Source: Platycnemis pennipes | Taxonomy: Eukaryota > Arthropoda > Insecta > Odonata > Platycnemididae | Length of the DNA: 64,000 nucleotides | Reading direction: 5' to 3' | Assembly: GCA_933228895.1 (NCBI GenBank) | Contig: OW121857.1 | Location: 2,976,001-3,040,000 of the forward strand | Translations under genes and position numbers: made by a program | The notes under the pieces: model-generated | Databases searched by the model: none | Seen by the model: only the letters and a program-made list of their open reading frames with translations | Told to the model about the DNA's origin: nothing | Shown here: one piece after another, positions 1 to 11,375 of the stretch | Layout of the letters: every line of letters starts with the position of its first letter | Numbering within the stretch: the first letter of the stretch is position 1

Positions 1-950
1 ATTCGGGTCAAAAACTCCTAAGTTGAAAGAAATTACGACCAAATGAATGTATTCGTCAAAAAGCGTAAGGTTTGCCGCACGTATCGTAGAACTGGCTAAA
101 TCCTGTTAACATCGACCTCGATCCAGTTACTCCTACGGTTTTTGGAGCTAGCTTTTTAGTCGAACGTTCGACTCCTTGGGCCAAAAGATATCAGCCTGAA
201 ACTACTTGCTCATGAATTAAATTGGAGAAATCGGATATCTCTCTCACGCCTGACTACGAAAGCTCCCAAAAGCAACGTTAGTTGCCCCAGTCACAATGAC
301 CACTGCTAAAAGATAATGAAGCTATACATGTGGCTTATAGTTTTCTGATTAATTCTTGCCTGCTATTCTTTATTTGAGAGGGCATCACATTTAAAATCAG
401 TGTTAACCCAAAGGAGAGAGCGGTTGCTCAATATATTATGAAATCCTTCAAAAAACTTATGCAGGTAGTTCCGTTTGATCGGTAGACCTCGTGAAGTAGG
501 TACCTACTTACGATTCAACACGCTGTCGCCTCAGATGTGGAAGACCTTCCGGTATCTTTCATAGCGACCTCGTTCCCTCGGCAAGCGGTTGGACGAAGAT
601 GTCAGGAGCCTTCCAAGGAATACAATCCAAAGCCGTCCGCAGATTCGCAAATCAAGCACTCTGCGAGCAGCAGTCTTTCTGGATAAGGAAGAAACATTGC
701 AAGTTAACCGTTTGCAACGAGCGGTTGTCCTTGTCGCACTTCACGTACTGAATAAGAAAACTGTTTCCTGATGAACATTTCATTCAGTGGCTCGTGTTGA
801 TTATATTTAGACGGAATTTCAGAGCATTAAAATGCTATGGAGGTACAAGGAACATTTCTGACTCGCCTCAAGGTCAAGTTAGCATTATGACGAACAGCAA
901 AATATCGATTGATTAGCCGATTCATAATATTCCAGATTTCCACCATCGCG
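1..950. other. Unassigned non-coding stretch
   Basis: No TE end, conserved protein block or RNA gene was recognised. The only open frame, at 589-771, is 60 codons with no familiar motif and is treated as chance. The stretch ends at the left terminus of the TIR element at 951. Confidence 0.5.
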
Positions 951-1118
951 CACAGTGGTCGGAAATCGAAAATACCTGACCAAAAGTCAAAAAGTGATTT
1001 TTTTCAAGCCAGGAAGCTGAAACTTTGCATAAATATTCTCAAAAGATCTGTGCTTCCGATAATCTAAGGCAATTTCCTTAGTACTCAACAATTAACAATT
1101 TGCATGAGGTCAAAAATG
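951..1118 (+). repeat. Left terminal inverted repeat (168 bp)
   Basis: Pairs with 3556-3722 almost base for base. Starts with the CACAGTGG heptamer-plus-G and ends at CAAAAATG, after which the two arms lose all similarity. Confidence 0.85.
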
Positions 1119-3555
1119 CACAAATTTCGCAAAAACTGTCTACCCGAAATTTTCTTACGAAATCTTCAAAATTGCTGAACCTTTATGGGTGATTAGTTGG
1201 AATAAAAGGTGATGTAATTAAATGAAACAGCTTTTTATCTTTGTTTTAATGTAGTCTACTTACATTTTTGTTATTATTTACCAAAGATATTAAACAAAAT
1301 GGCGGACCCTCATTTTTGGTCAATTTTTTAATATATATAGAGAAAAAGTAAATTGCATCGCCGAGCATCACGGAGAAACTTATATGGGGAAACTCTACAA
1401 AGCTTCCATAGTGCGAATCCGATGAGTTATGCTGCGACCGTTTGCGACGCCGAATTTCACATTAGTTTTTCAATCACGCGGTCGAGTCTGGTCCATCCCG
1501 CCTGCAACGGGGGGGCAAGTGTGTGGAATGGATTGTAGCCGCATCCACATCCATTCATCAAATACATTTTGATGAATTCGCGGTAAAAATTACGCATTTT
1601 ATGAAGTGGATTAAGGTCTAGGAGATACTGAAAGACTGCTTTCTTCGTGTGCACTATGGGCGTTTCTTCTCTTACCATCTTGACATCGCCTACTGACGAA
1701 TACGTACACTTTTAACGGAGACAGCATGCGTACCACACAGGATTATTGTCTCTTCGAGGCCATCGACCCACAGCTGGTGTCCCCTGGCTGCAACTCCCCC
1801 GCCCCCTGCACTCTGGTGTTAGGCGAAGGGTCGTTTGATGGCACCAAGGAGCTTTTTACGCGGGTTTTTGGGGATAATGTTTGGGAGAACGTATTCTAGT
1901 CTCCAATGAAATGCACAAGAGCGTTCACTTTCATTTTTGCAGTGGTGTAAATCATAAACTTTTTGACACTTCAGCACGGATTTCACTAGTGTTGGTGTCA
2001 GTATTGGATGTCTCGAAATTCTCTCTACAACTCCTAGTGGTGTGGATACTTTGCTAACCATTTCAAGATTTCTCGCTTTTTCAAGGTTTGTGTACTCTAT
2101 TAGGACTGCTTATAGAGTATATGATTTCATATTATCATATATACATCGCATCCGTGGCATAATGTTTATTAATGGTTTGCGCATTCATTTTCTTTCCGAA
2201 AATATTATTATTTCAATTATGTGATGGTGCAGTTTGAATGAGTCAATATATTTACAGAAAATTTTAATTTATTGACTAAATTTCAGCCACCTATCTGGTT
2301 ATTATGCACCAATTAATATAACTCCTAACGGGGAGAGAGAAATTTCAAAATCGAACCATCTAGCTATCAATAATCTTATGATAATATCGACATCAGCAGA
2401 TAAGTTGAAATTCGAATCGAGACTTAAGTATGAGGACATTATCGACCTGGCCAAAGACGCTACACGTGTATCTCTGTAAATTGTAATACTCCTCTCATTT
2501 CTAGTGACGGAGTGAATGTAACACAGGGCAATGATTTTATCAGGGTTTTTGGCCTAAATAAGGAATTTCATGCTTAAAGCATTACATTCCACGCTCAATC
2601 GTCCCCAAATCAATATATGTACAATCTGCATGAAAGCGTATATTAGCATAGCTCTAACGATAGTTACTATTTCCTTTATGATTACCAAATTGAAAAAAGT
2701 AAAAATGCTAGTGGAAGAAGTGGAGAATGAGACAAGGAAAAATAAGGTAAAAGGGAAAATATAATTACAGACAAATAGAAAAAATGTGATACGCAATAAA
2801 AAATTTATTTTAATAATTACTCTAATGTCTATTCTTTAAATGGTTCATTTGTAATGACGTTTATGGCGTTATTTTATGCATTCAATCGCTTCGAATAGCA
2901 AAATGTCAATATTATTGCAGAAATCTTTAATATTATATCAATTCGCTTTTTCGAATATTCTTTTCTTTTGGAGTGTGCATGAAATTGTACTCGCCTATAT
3001 CCTCTTTCAGCTAATAGTTTCGGCTTTCTTTTACGAATTGATGGTGTTAATTATTGAAAAAATGCTTCTATTGTAATTACATGTTTACAAATGTATAAAA
3101 TACTAATAGGAGTGAAAAATGCGTCATTTCATACGAAGACAAAGTACTTGTTAAATTTTTTCACCGAAAGGTTGCATTTGGAAGTGATTAATAAAGTTTT
3201 AAAGGTTTTTAGTGATTACATTAAGAGGTTCTTTCATAATGGATATGCGTCGCGGTGGGAGCGAAGCTTACGGAATAACGAGAGATTTTTGATGCGCTAA
3301 AGCGAATGGCAAAAGGTAAATGGTGTTTTTCCCGATCATTTGATGCAAAATTTTCCAGGTTCTTCAACGCCACCCTGTAAATATATCCGAGTGATTTAAG
3401 ATTATTTAGAAATACCATGTACTTTGAATGATTATTTAAAATCAAATTTATGCTTGCATTGCAAAACTTATTAGGCACTTCTGGGCGCCCAGAGAAATGT
3501 TTTCGAACTAGCAACAAAAGATCAAAGGGAAAGAAAACAGAAAGTGAGAGATCGT

Positions 3556-3722
3556 CATTTTTGACCTCATGCAAATTGTTAATTGTTGAGTACTAAGGAA
3601 ATTGCCTTAGATTATCGGATGCACAGATCTTTTGAGAATATTTATGCAAAGTTTCAGCTTCCTGGCTTGAAAAAATCACTTTTTGTCTTTTGGCCAGGTA
3701 TTTTCGATTTCCGACCATTGTG
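3556..3722 (-). repeat. Right terminal inverted repeat (167 bp)
   Basis: Reverse complement of the left arm at 951-1118. Its outer end reads CACAATGG on the minus strand. The first base outside each heptamer (g at 950, c at 3723) is also complementary, so the repeat may be one base longer on each side. Confidence 0.85.
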
Positions 3723-6039
3723 CATCGTTTCTATTGGTGGCCCTCTGTCAAACATTTCACTTTTAAATGCTCCCAAAACTCCTCAGAAGTGCCTTTCATC
3801 CTCCTTCCCTATTTTGCTACCTAACATTTCTCTAAAATTAAAGAATTAAGCATCACTATCTAATAAAACCGCATTTCCTGATCTATTTCAATCCACCTCG
3901 GGCCAAGTATTCCATCCATTAAATGTTATGAATAATTTACATTAGCTTTGAAAGCTTAAAGCTTTGAAAGCTTAAATGTTTGTCATTAATTAATCTAACA
4001 CGGGTGTTTAAATATTTTTCTCCTTCGAAAAGAACTAATTTTGAAAAGTCACCGATTGCATTGGCTGGTCCTCATTTTCTGGAGCAACAAGGCGGGTGTT
4101 AAATTCTCACACATGGAAAAGGATCGGACTCATTCTCACACATGCGTTTTCACCCAACCATGGCAATTGTTCTCTTTATTAATGATGGAAAACGCGTTAT
4201 TCTTTAGTTGTTAAGGAAAAAAAAGTAAGTGGTTAAAGGCATTTCCTAAGGCAGCATTGATGCTAATATTTTACCGGTACTTACTTGCTAAAATAATCTT
4301 TCAGGCGTTCATAAGTTCAATGATTTAAGTTCTAGGCCACTACTCACAGCGTTTCCGTTACAAAATTTTTCTGCACTATAATTTGGATATGAAAAAGCAT
4401 CCATGGCAGGAACAGAAAGGCATACAGGAAAACTAAAGTTAAATTAGAAAACATATCTCATTTCCAGAACTCTGTGGGTAAATACAGATGCCAGAGTGAA
4501 AGGAGCAACCCAACATGTGAAACGTGTCCGTAATGTGTGAGTTTCACACGCCAATCGCGTGGTCTGCGGTGAGATTTCCCCAAATATATCAAAACAACAT
4601 TCGGTTTGAACACTGAGTAGGAGTGAAACTCAGTAATTTTACCACCAGGTCTAAATTCTACATGAATAAATATGATCGTTTTCGTGTATCAACTTGATAC
4701 GGTGCAAAGAGCGCAGAGTATGCTCTTCAGGGTGGCTGGATATGAGAGCGGCAGACGAGCAGGTTATTCAGCGGTATTTCGGTCCCCTCCCGAGGGCTCC
4801 ATTGTATGTACTGTACAATTCCAGAGAACAATTGGAAGACCATGAAAAAATACAATGCCATTAAGTTTGGGCCACGGAAGGATTTCGTAGATTACATTTA
4901 GCGACAATAATGCCAATTTTAGGGCGCAGATATAAAAATACATGAGTTTCAGGAATTCAACTCACCCAATACGTCCTCCATTCTGTCCGTATTCAATTAT
5001 TATTTTCAACCGCCAACTATTCTCCGAATATGTAAGAAAAAACTCCATAGATAAATCGTCCAAATTTTGTTTAAAAAAATCAAGTAAGATTGAAAAGATT
5101 CCCGGGTATTCCCCCATCCGAAATTCGAAAAACCATCTTTACCACTTTACCACGTTTCCTAATGCACGAGGACTGTTAGCTCTCTCGAAAGAAAATCGCC
5201 TCCTTCTGGATCCCATATGATTCTGCAGGAGAGATGATCTACTTGAAGTGACAGCTGAGACAGTGTGTGCGACTGGATCGCGTCCGCAAAAGGTTAAGGG
5301 CCTCACAGCTCCCATGCGTTTGGGAATACGCATGGAATGGCGAAACATCGGAAATTCTCGTCGAAGAAGTTTTACTCGCATTAGTGTACTCTTAGGAAAG
5401 GAACTTCCCACGTTCCATGAGAACTCTTACCTTTGCGCAATCAACCGCGTATCTTAAATGGCAAAAATAATATCAGCAGTCGGCCCCCTCCCCCGAAAAC
5501 TACATTGATGTAACGTAATGTCTTTACCTCTCCATCAAAGGCACGAAGCTAAATGCCGTTACTTTGCCAACCTCAATTCACTCCCATGCAATCAAATCGG
5601 CAAAATTGGGCACGTGGTTTCCTACATCTTCTTTAAAGTGATGGTACGGCAATCACTACCTTGTTCTCTAAATAAAATTAAAGTCTTCAAGAACAAAGAG
5701 GCTGCAATTTTACAAGCTTTAGGGTTCTGGTGCGGGTGAGCCACACACCGAAGAATGAATTCGCAGAGGCCTGCAGAGGGCGTGGCAGTCCAATGGCTGA
5801 GGGCGGCGCAAAATAAGAAAGGATATTTTTGAAAGGAGGGCAGAGAACCATAGATCTTAAAGATATCACATTTAAGATATATTGGCAGAACAAATAGTGA
5901 CGCGCGGGTAAGGCGATGCGCCTAATAGAAAGAACCACTGAACATGGCTTTGAGGGTTTGGTTTTGATTACTGCAAGGAGGCACTGCAATGGGAAAATAA
6001 AAGGAAGGCAAGGCGAGTATGGGCTTTTGAATTACTTAT
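3723..6039. other. Unassigned AT-rich non-coding stretch
   Basis: No TE block was assigned with confidence. A short local duplication occurs near 3945-3978, where a gaaagcttaaa unit is repeated, and an attctcacacatg phrase occurs twice near 4105-4145. Open frames at 4942-5220 and 5687-5989 show no known motif and overlap other frames, so they are taken as chance. Confidence 0.45.
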
Positions 6040-6044
6040 GGAGA

Positions 6045-6300
6045 TCGGATTCGCGTGGTACTCAAATGGTACTGGACTCTCATCCCGAGGTCCCGGGTTC
6101 AATTCTCGGCAGTGGAGTTTTTTTTTCAGTGGCATGCCGGTCCATACTTGAGTGTCTCTCGGAAGGTATTTCAAGTTCAGTGCTGCGTCCGACGTATAGG
6201 AGACGTTAAACCGTGGTCCCCTAGGTGACTTTCGTTCAGTGAAGCCTGAAGTCAATGCCGGGTTTCTCTCCACCCTTCCTCCATTCCTAGAAATATTCCT
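6045..6300 (+). mobile_element. tRNA-derived SINE
   Basis: A pol III promoter-like head is visible: an A-box-like stretch near 6053-6075 and a B box GGTTCAATTCT at 6096-6106, the usual spacing for a tRNA head. A T run follows at about 6118-6126, then a body containing ggtcccctaggtgac, which resembles the body of the SINE at 37160. Such units are copied by LINE machinery. The 3' end is uncertain and no target duplication was found. Confidence 0.6.
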
Positions 6301-6885
6301 TCCTTACCATCCTAAAAGGAGCAAAAGGCCCATGCTTTCGAATGCCTCTCCTAAAATGGCTAAGTAACTCAAGACTTATTGGAAACTTCTTCACCAACAC
6401 GAAAACGAAGGTGACGGCGTAGTTGAGGAATTGCAGTGGGAAGTATAAGGAAGGCGGAGAGCGAGGAAAAGCAGTCCATTGAATTTCTGATAACTATGAG
6501 GGAATGATTCGAGGGACATCAATGGTATGGAAGCAGGGATGTATGTGTAAGCCAAGCTGACTAAATCAGTAGGTCAATTGTTGGTAAGCCCAATCAGTGG
6601 AGGTGTTTGGCGCAGTGCCAAAGATATGCGAGAGACAAAATGGATGAAGAGAAATCAATCAAAGACGGTCGAGGCAAACCAGATTCTCAAGGAGTGAAAA
6701 CGCTGTTAATATTATGGCCATCCACACTTCAACTCTCTACACCTCAACTTCTTCCCTGTCTTTCTTTCTTCCACATTTGCACCCACCAAAGTCGTTTTCC
6801 ATTTTAAATGCAATTTCTGTTCCACTTTTTATATCTATAAATTGGACGAAGCGCGACGCCCTTTTGTATCTTCGTTTAAAGCGTT
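6301..6885. other. Unassigned non-coding stretch
   Basis: No recognisable gene or repeat. The 66-codon frame at 6607-6807 has no known motif. Confidence 0.4.
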
Positions 6886-7627
6886 GAAACCATAAGGTAT
6901 TTAGGTGTAACAATCACTAAGGATTTATCGTGGGGAAGACACATCCGGGAAATATGCGGCCGAGCGAAGAGAAAGCTAGGATTTATAAAAAGAGTACTTG
7001 GGAAATGTGATGAGAAGACAAAAGAGCGATGCTACTTTTCACTAGTTAGGCCCCACCTTGAGTATGCAGCCAGTGTATGGGATCCTAATGAATTAGGTTT
7101 GATTCGAGAACTAGACAGTGTGCAGCGTATAGCAGCTAGGTTCGTTAAAAGGTGTTACGATAGGTTGAGTAGTGTTTCAGAGTTAATTCAAGAATTAGGG
7201 TGGGAATCATTACCAGAGCGTAGGTTAAAGTACAGATTAAATCTATTAGAGAAATTTCAATCGGATAACTTTACTGAAGATGTTAGGCACACATTAAAAA
7301 CGCCAGCGTATTATGCTACAATTGCCCGGATAAATAAGATTAGAGAGATAAATTGTCGTACTGATTAAAAATGGCATTTTCCCCCGTACTATAAGAGAAC
7401 AGAATAGGCAGCATAGCAAAGGAATAGGTAGGGGAAATATTTTAGAGTCTGTAGTGCATGTTGCATCTACTAATCCCTTGAATACTATAGATACTAACAA
7501 TATAGTTGCATGAGACCCTTTAGTTGCTTGCTTGCATGTTAGTAGTGCATGCTTGGTATTCTTCACCCCATGCCACACACCATCGCGGTGGCTTACAGGG
7601 TATCGTGTAGATGTAGATGTAGATGTG
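6886..7627 (+). mobile_element. LINE-A non-LTR retrotransposon, 5'-truncated 3' end
   Basis: The forward strand encodes, in one frame from about 6888 to 7365, the C-terminal part of a Jockey/CR1-group RT protein: ETIRYLGVTITKDLSW, then HIREICGRAKRKLGFIKRVL, CYFSLVRPHLEYAASVWDP, LDSVQRIAARFVKRCYDR and LGWESLPERRLKYRLNLLE. This is the region after the RT catalytic domain that is typical of these elements. The polymerase and endonuclease parts are missing, so it is a dead, 5'-truncated copy. A 3' untranslated tail with the ccatgccacacacc...gcttacagggt hairpin runs into a terminal (GTAGAT)n repeat at about 7605-7627. It is the most intact LINE-A 3' end here, so it serves as the reference for the other copies. 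The clade (CR1, Jockey or relative) is inferred from motif style only. Confidence 0.85.
7099..7368 (+). pseudogene. LINE-A RT protein, C-terminal fragment
   Basis: An 89-codon open frame covering the LDSVQRIAARFVKRCYDR and ESLPERRLKYRLNLLEKF blocks of the LINE-A protein. The methionine at 7099 is internal: matching codons continue upstream in frame to about 6888, so this is not a real start. It has no RT active site and cannot act alone. Confidence 0.75.
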
Positions 7628-8672
7628 AACTAGTATCCATCTTGTGACCCTCCTTGATCACATATCTCTCTCCATTTCGCAAAATATTCTCCTTTTAACA
7701 ATATCTTAAATGTGCCTGTTCTATCTCTCCACCCACCAAGGGATTGCGCTTTCACACATCACACCACAGAAAGAATCAAATTTGGCTTCTCAATGCTATC
7801 AAACCTTCCACCTTGTACGTGTCTCAATAGTCAACCCAAACTTACCTCAACCTCTTCAATCCAACTATACCCATGTTGCCCCTCCATGACCCATAATGCC
7901 AGTGGCCACTTTCTTTTCTTGGAAAGCGAAGGCTGTGAACATATAATACACCCGTCAGTCACGAGAGTGCAGTGTAATGTACCTATTCCATACTTTATTG
8001 TGATACCTGTCACAAAAATGAAGTATAACATAGGAAGCACAAAAAATCTCCAGAAACTTTCCGTCCTCGCTGCTTGACGACACCTTTTAGCCTTTCTCTG
8101 CACGTGGTCGAGGTGTTATCGATTCTCGCGATCATTAAAGCATTTATGACACTCGACAACGGATGCCAGCAACTTAATAGGACCTATTCTTGACACACAA
8201 CTAACAGCAGCACAAATTTATCAGATAATTGGGATGAAATCGACTTGCGATTCCGTTTTGAGCATTTGTTTCGCAATGAAGTCTGAGCAGTGGAAAAGCG
8301 CCGACAGAGCCCGAAGCTTGCTCTTGCTTCACTGGCGGGAGAGTCTTCAACGTGTCCCAAAGAGCGAATACACTTTCTATGAGCCCAGTATAGAGGCGCA
8401 AGAGTGCCGATAGCCTTTCCCATTCATTGAGAACAGCAGGGAAACTCGAGTTTACACCCGACACTAGGGGCACCAAAGTCCAAGGACACCCGCTTTGACG
8501 TCATGTAGAGATCAAATATGGTACCAATAGCAGGCTCGAGTTCACGTGAATAGAGGGAGTTAGACTGTTATCCCCCTATTCTGGCACTTGTCCCCGGAAT
8601 TCAACGATTGACACGGGAGTTCAGTGAATCTTTCTGCATTCATACCCCACAGCGACAGTTCTCGGTAAAACG
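7628..8672. other. Unassigned non-coding stretch
   Basis: Frames at 7712-8077 (plus), 7831-8103 (minus) and 8201-8476 (minus) overlap each other and carry no recognisable domain. No TE end was seen between the LINE-A tail at 7627 and the next one at 8673. Confidence 0.4.
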
Positions 8673-8760
8673 ACCCATCAATATCTACATCTACGCAATA
8701 ACCCTGTGAGACACCGCGAGGGTGTGTGGCAGTGGGTGAAAGATCACAACACACGCACTG
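8673..8760 (-). mobile_element. LINE-A 3' tail fragment
   Basis: On the minus strand it reads the LINE-A 3' hairpin (ccactgccacacaccctcgc followed by ggtgtctcacagggt) and then a short GTAGAT-type end. Only the last ~90 bp of the element are recognisable. Confidence 0.7.
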
Positions 8761-9100
8761 TTGACATGCAATTAAGGTCAGCGGGTGTAAAGGAGGAGTA
8801 GATAAACGTTTCCATGGTCGCTCTACTCCCCGCTTGTACGCGAAAGAAGCAGTGGAATGTGTCCAAGGGACGATAGGCGTCCCGGGCCGACGCGGCGTCG
8901 CCCGCGCTGCGCCATTCTAACGATCTTTGGACCCCGGCCGCCGCCGCCGCCGCAAATGCCCCCTCTGCCCCATTAAATCGCCCCCCGTTGGGGTCCACCC
9001 TGGCGGATGAGGAGGGAGCCTGCCCCCCCCACGGGGAGAGAGAGATCCCTGCTCTACATTTCTCCCACATTGAAGCGAATCATCACGATGAATGCATTAA
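8761..9100. other. GC-rich unassigned stretch with short (GCC)n
   Basis: Markedly more GC-rich than its surroundings, with a GCC trinucleotide run at 8936-8953. The minus frame 8744-9070 crosses it and translates to alanine-rich low complexity with no recognised domain. Confidence 0.4.
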
Positions 9101-9440
9101 GCGTCATAACTATAGATTTAAAATATCATTTTTCCCGATTACCATAAGATGACACTCCAGGCAGGCATAGCTAAGGGGTAGGTGAAGTATTGTTGAGGAG
9201 TCTGTTTTAAAATTACTGACATGAAGCATGTTTTAAAAGGAAATACCCATGCACGCTAAGAAAATACGGACATGATTATGATTAAAGAAACGCTAACCAT
9301 ATAGGCAGTGGCACATGATTCTTGTATGCAAATTGTCTCCAAGAAATAATGGCATGCTAGCTGCAAGTAAGTAGTGCAAGTTTGATGAACCTCACCCCCT
9401 GCCACGTATCTTCCCAGTGGCTTACATGGAATTTCACGCG
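9100..9440 (+). mobile_element. LINE-A 3' UTR fragment, diverged
   Basis: Aligns by eye with the 3' non-coding part of the 6886-7627 copy: the phrase around 'cattttcccg...ccataagat', then 'gcatagctaaggggtaggtg', then the hairpin caccccctgccacg...gtggcttac. The GTAGAT tail is lost. Confidence 0.65.
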
Positions 9441-9714
9441 TCCAGAATTTAATGAACATTTGGGAATCCATAGCCACATGCGTAGACACAGGGTCTATTT
9501 ATAACGGAGATAAAACAAAAATTATTAGAATAGCAGTGCGCCTTGCTCGCAATCGCCTCCGGCGATTCATTATATTTGGATGGAAACGGTGAAGCCTTGC
9601 GCCAAAAAGTTAACATACTTACATGAAGGGGAGGAGTAACCATTTGACAATAATTAATTGGCAACATAAGGGTAGATGAATAACATTAGGATAGATAATA
9701 TTAGGATTGCTTAT
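9441..9714. other. Unassigned spacer
   Basis: Lies between a LINE-A tail and a SINE. Nothing recognised. Confidence 0.35.
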
Positions 9715-9910
9715 ATTAAATTAAATTAAACTTGTCTTTATTGATCTGCGAATTTAGGACTGTCTATAGTCCTCTCTTACAATTAACAGATTACACAATC
9801 ACTAACATCCATGCCCCGGACAGATCAAATCCTCCCCGGGCGGGACTCGAACCCGCGACCCTGCGAACGATGAGCGAGGGATTTACCCCGCCGCCACCGG
9901 CAGGATATAA
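9715..9910 (-). mobile_element. tRNA-derived SINE
   Basis: On the minus strand a tRNA-like head begins near 9900 with TGGCGGCGGGG (9886-9896) and a perfect B box GGTTCGAGTCC (complement of 9843-9853). The body ends in an A-rich aataaagacaagttt tail near 9720-9740. Head and tail resemble the SINE at 48098-48290, so both probably belong to one family. Confidence 0.7.
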
Positions 9911-9999
9911 GGATAATTCCTTATACTGAACAGTCAAACAATATAAGGATTGATAGACGAATAAAAGAAATATAGGATAATGGTGATTTCACGTGTAAC

Positions 10000-10080
10000 A
10001 TGTAACCTACTGGTGTTATTCACCCCCTGCCACACACCCTCGTGGTGGTTAGCGAGGTGTCACGTGCGCAGATGTAAAGA
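10000..10080 (+). mobile_element. LINE-A 3' tail fragment
   Basis: Carries the LINE-A terminal hairpin (caccccctgccacacaccct then cgtggtggttagcgaggtgt) and a decayed gcagatgtaaag tail. Nothing of the coding part is left. Confidence 0.7.
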
Positions 10081-10209
10081 ATAAGGGATACTATTAAGGC
10101 ACACATCATAAGAAACACTGGTGAGACAAGTAGAAAATGAATGGAAGGGCCTGAGGAGAGAAATGGAGGCTGAGAGCAGTGAAGGAGATGAAGAGGGCGA
10201 AATTGTTGG

Positions 10210-10297
10210 AGAGAGAGGGGGAGGGGGGGAGGGGGGGGGAGGGGGGGGAGGGGGGGGGGAGGGGGGGGGAGGGGGGGAGGGGGGGGGGAGGGGGGGG
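10210..10297 (+). repeat. G-rich low-complexity tract (G7-9 A)n
   Basis: About 88 bp of runs of seven to nine G separated by single A. It could form G-quadruplex DNA. The reverse strand gives proline-rich frames in all phases, which are artefacts of composition. Confidence 0.95.
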
Positions 10298-10416
10298 CTT
10301 CGTTTGATGCAATGGCAGATGACGTCTGAATTCGTGGGTGGCCGGAGAGCGTTGCGGAGTAGTCCACGATTAAGGAGGTGAGTGTCACGGGTGGATGGGT
10401 ACAGGGGAGTGCGCCT

Positions 10417-10850
10417 CAACTACATCTACGTAAAGCCTGCAAGCCACCACGACGGTGTGTGGCAGGGGGTGAAGATCACCAAACATGCGCTACCTACCAT
10501 GCGACCTTGCTACTACTTCATGAAAATATTCAAAATGTAAGACGTCCGCCCAACTGGATGGTTAGTAACTGCATAGTAATGAAGTGATCACAATGTAGAA
10601 CACCAACCTACTAACTAACCACGAGAAAATTAATTTCTCTAAATATAATTACCTGTATTTCCCTAGCATGTACTAAGTGTTATTAATGTTAAAATATGCA
10701 TCATGCACCACATACGGCTCTAACAACATTTCACCAAACTATCCCTCTGCTATGCTCTCTAATGGTACGTGGGAAACATTACATGTTAACTCTATCGATA
10801 CGGAATTTAATTTTATTTATTTCATCTAGAGTTTCTTCTTTCTGGCCTCA
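10417..10850 (-). mobile_element. LINE-A 3' end fragment
   Basis: Minus strand: the 3' hairpin and ctacatctac complement lie at 10417-10475. The 3' UTR follows upstream (10696-10790 matches the region around 7385-7480 of the reference copy, including the complement of 'gcatcatgca' and 'ctatgctctct'). Coding sequence is barely recognisable. Confidence 0.65.
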
Positions 10851-11375
10851 TTTTGTGGCTGAAAGTCGTCATTTTATTTCGAGATATCCTAGTTCCATCT
10901 GATAAGCGCCCATGCATGAAATGTGAATTGCTGGCCAGGAAGGATCTTTCGATTCAGAGTGCTGAGGCTCCCATTGGAAGAAATGGATGTATAAGATGGC
11001 GGGGAGGAGACATTAAATGGCTGGGGGTACATCCTCGGCGATTTCCCACGACCCCGTGCGTGGGAGGTCAGAGGGGTTGTGGGTCATTCTGCCGGACCCT
11101 CTTTTTTCGGCGAGCGTGGAATTGCGAAGGACGGTCCTGAATGTCCCCCCGTGGACCAACGTGAAAAAAGGCAATAATTGGTGTTGCGGCCGCTCAACCG
11201 GATCCACGAATTATTCATTCTCCCCACGACTTCGCAACTTAGCGTGCCTCTCGCCCAAAATGCGATGGAGCATCGATCGACAAACCCACGCACCATCGCC
11301 CTTCCTCCCTTTGATGCTAGACCCGTAATTATACTTGAACTGGTTTCTCGCATCTACGGATACTGACAAAGCCTG
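10851..11375. other. Unassigned non-coding stretch
   Basis: Several overlapping short frames (10853-11140, 11017-11328, 11084-11353) without known motifs. No TE block was recognised. Confidence 0.4.

Larger units (their letters stand above)
951..3722. mobile_element. TIR DNA transposon with 168-bp arms (Transib-like termini), non-autonomous
   Basis: Seen: positions 951-1118 and 3556-3722 are inverted copies of each other, differing at about five places including one indel when compared by eye. The outer ends read CACAGTGG on the left and, on the reverse strand, CACAATGG on the right. Known: Transib elements, relatives of the RAG recombinase system, begin with a CACWRTG heptamer. Inferred: a Transib-like or other heptamer-ended DNA transposon that moved fairly recently, given the arm identity. 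The 2.4-kb interior holds only short open frames (for example minus 1457-1678 and 1819-2061) with no recognisable transposase, so it needs a helper. No clean 5-bp target duplication was found, which weakens the Transib label. Diverged relatives of the right end lie at 12430-12683 and 17515-17569. Confidence 0.75.

Noticed and set aside
4690..4960. LINE-like codons (LDTVQRAQSMLFRVAGY)
   Set aside because: One short block resembling the VQRRA motif, with no neighbouring motif or tail. Not enough to call an element.
10020..10419. Proline-rich (minus) and glycine-rich (plus) open frames
   Set aside because: They are translations of the G/C low-complexity tract in every phase and have no other support.
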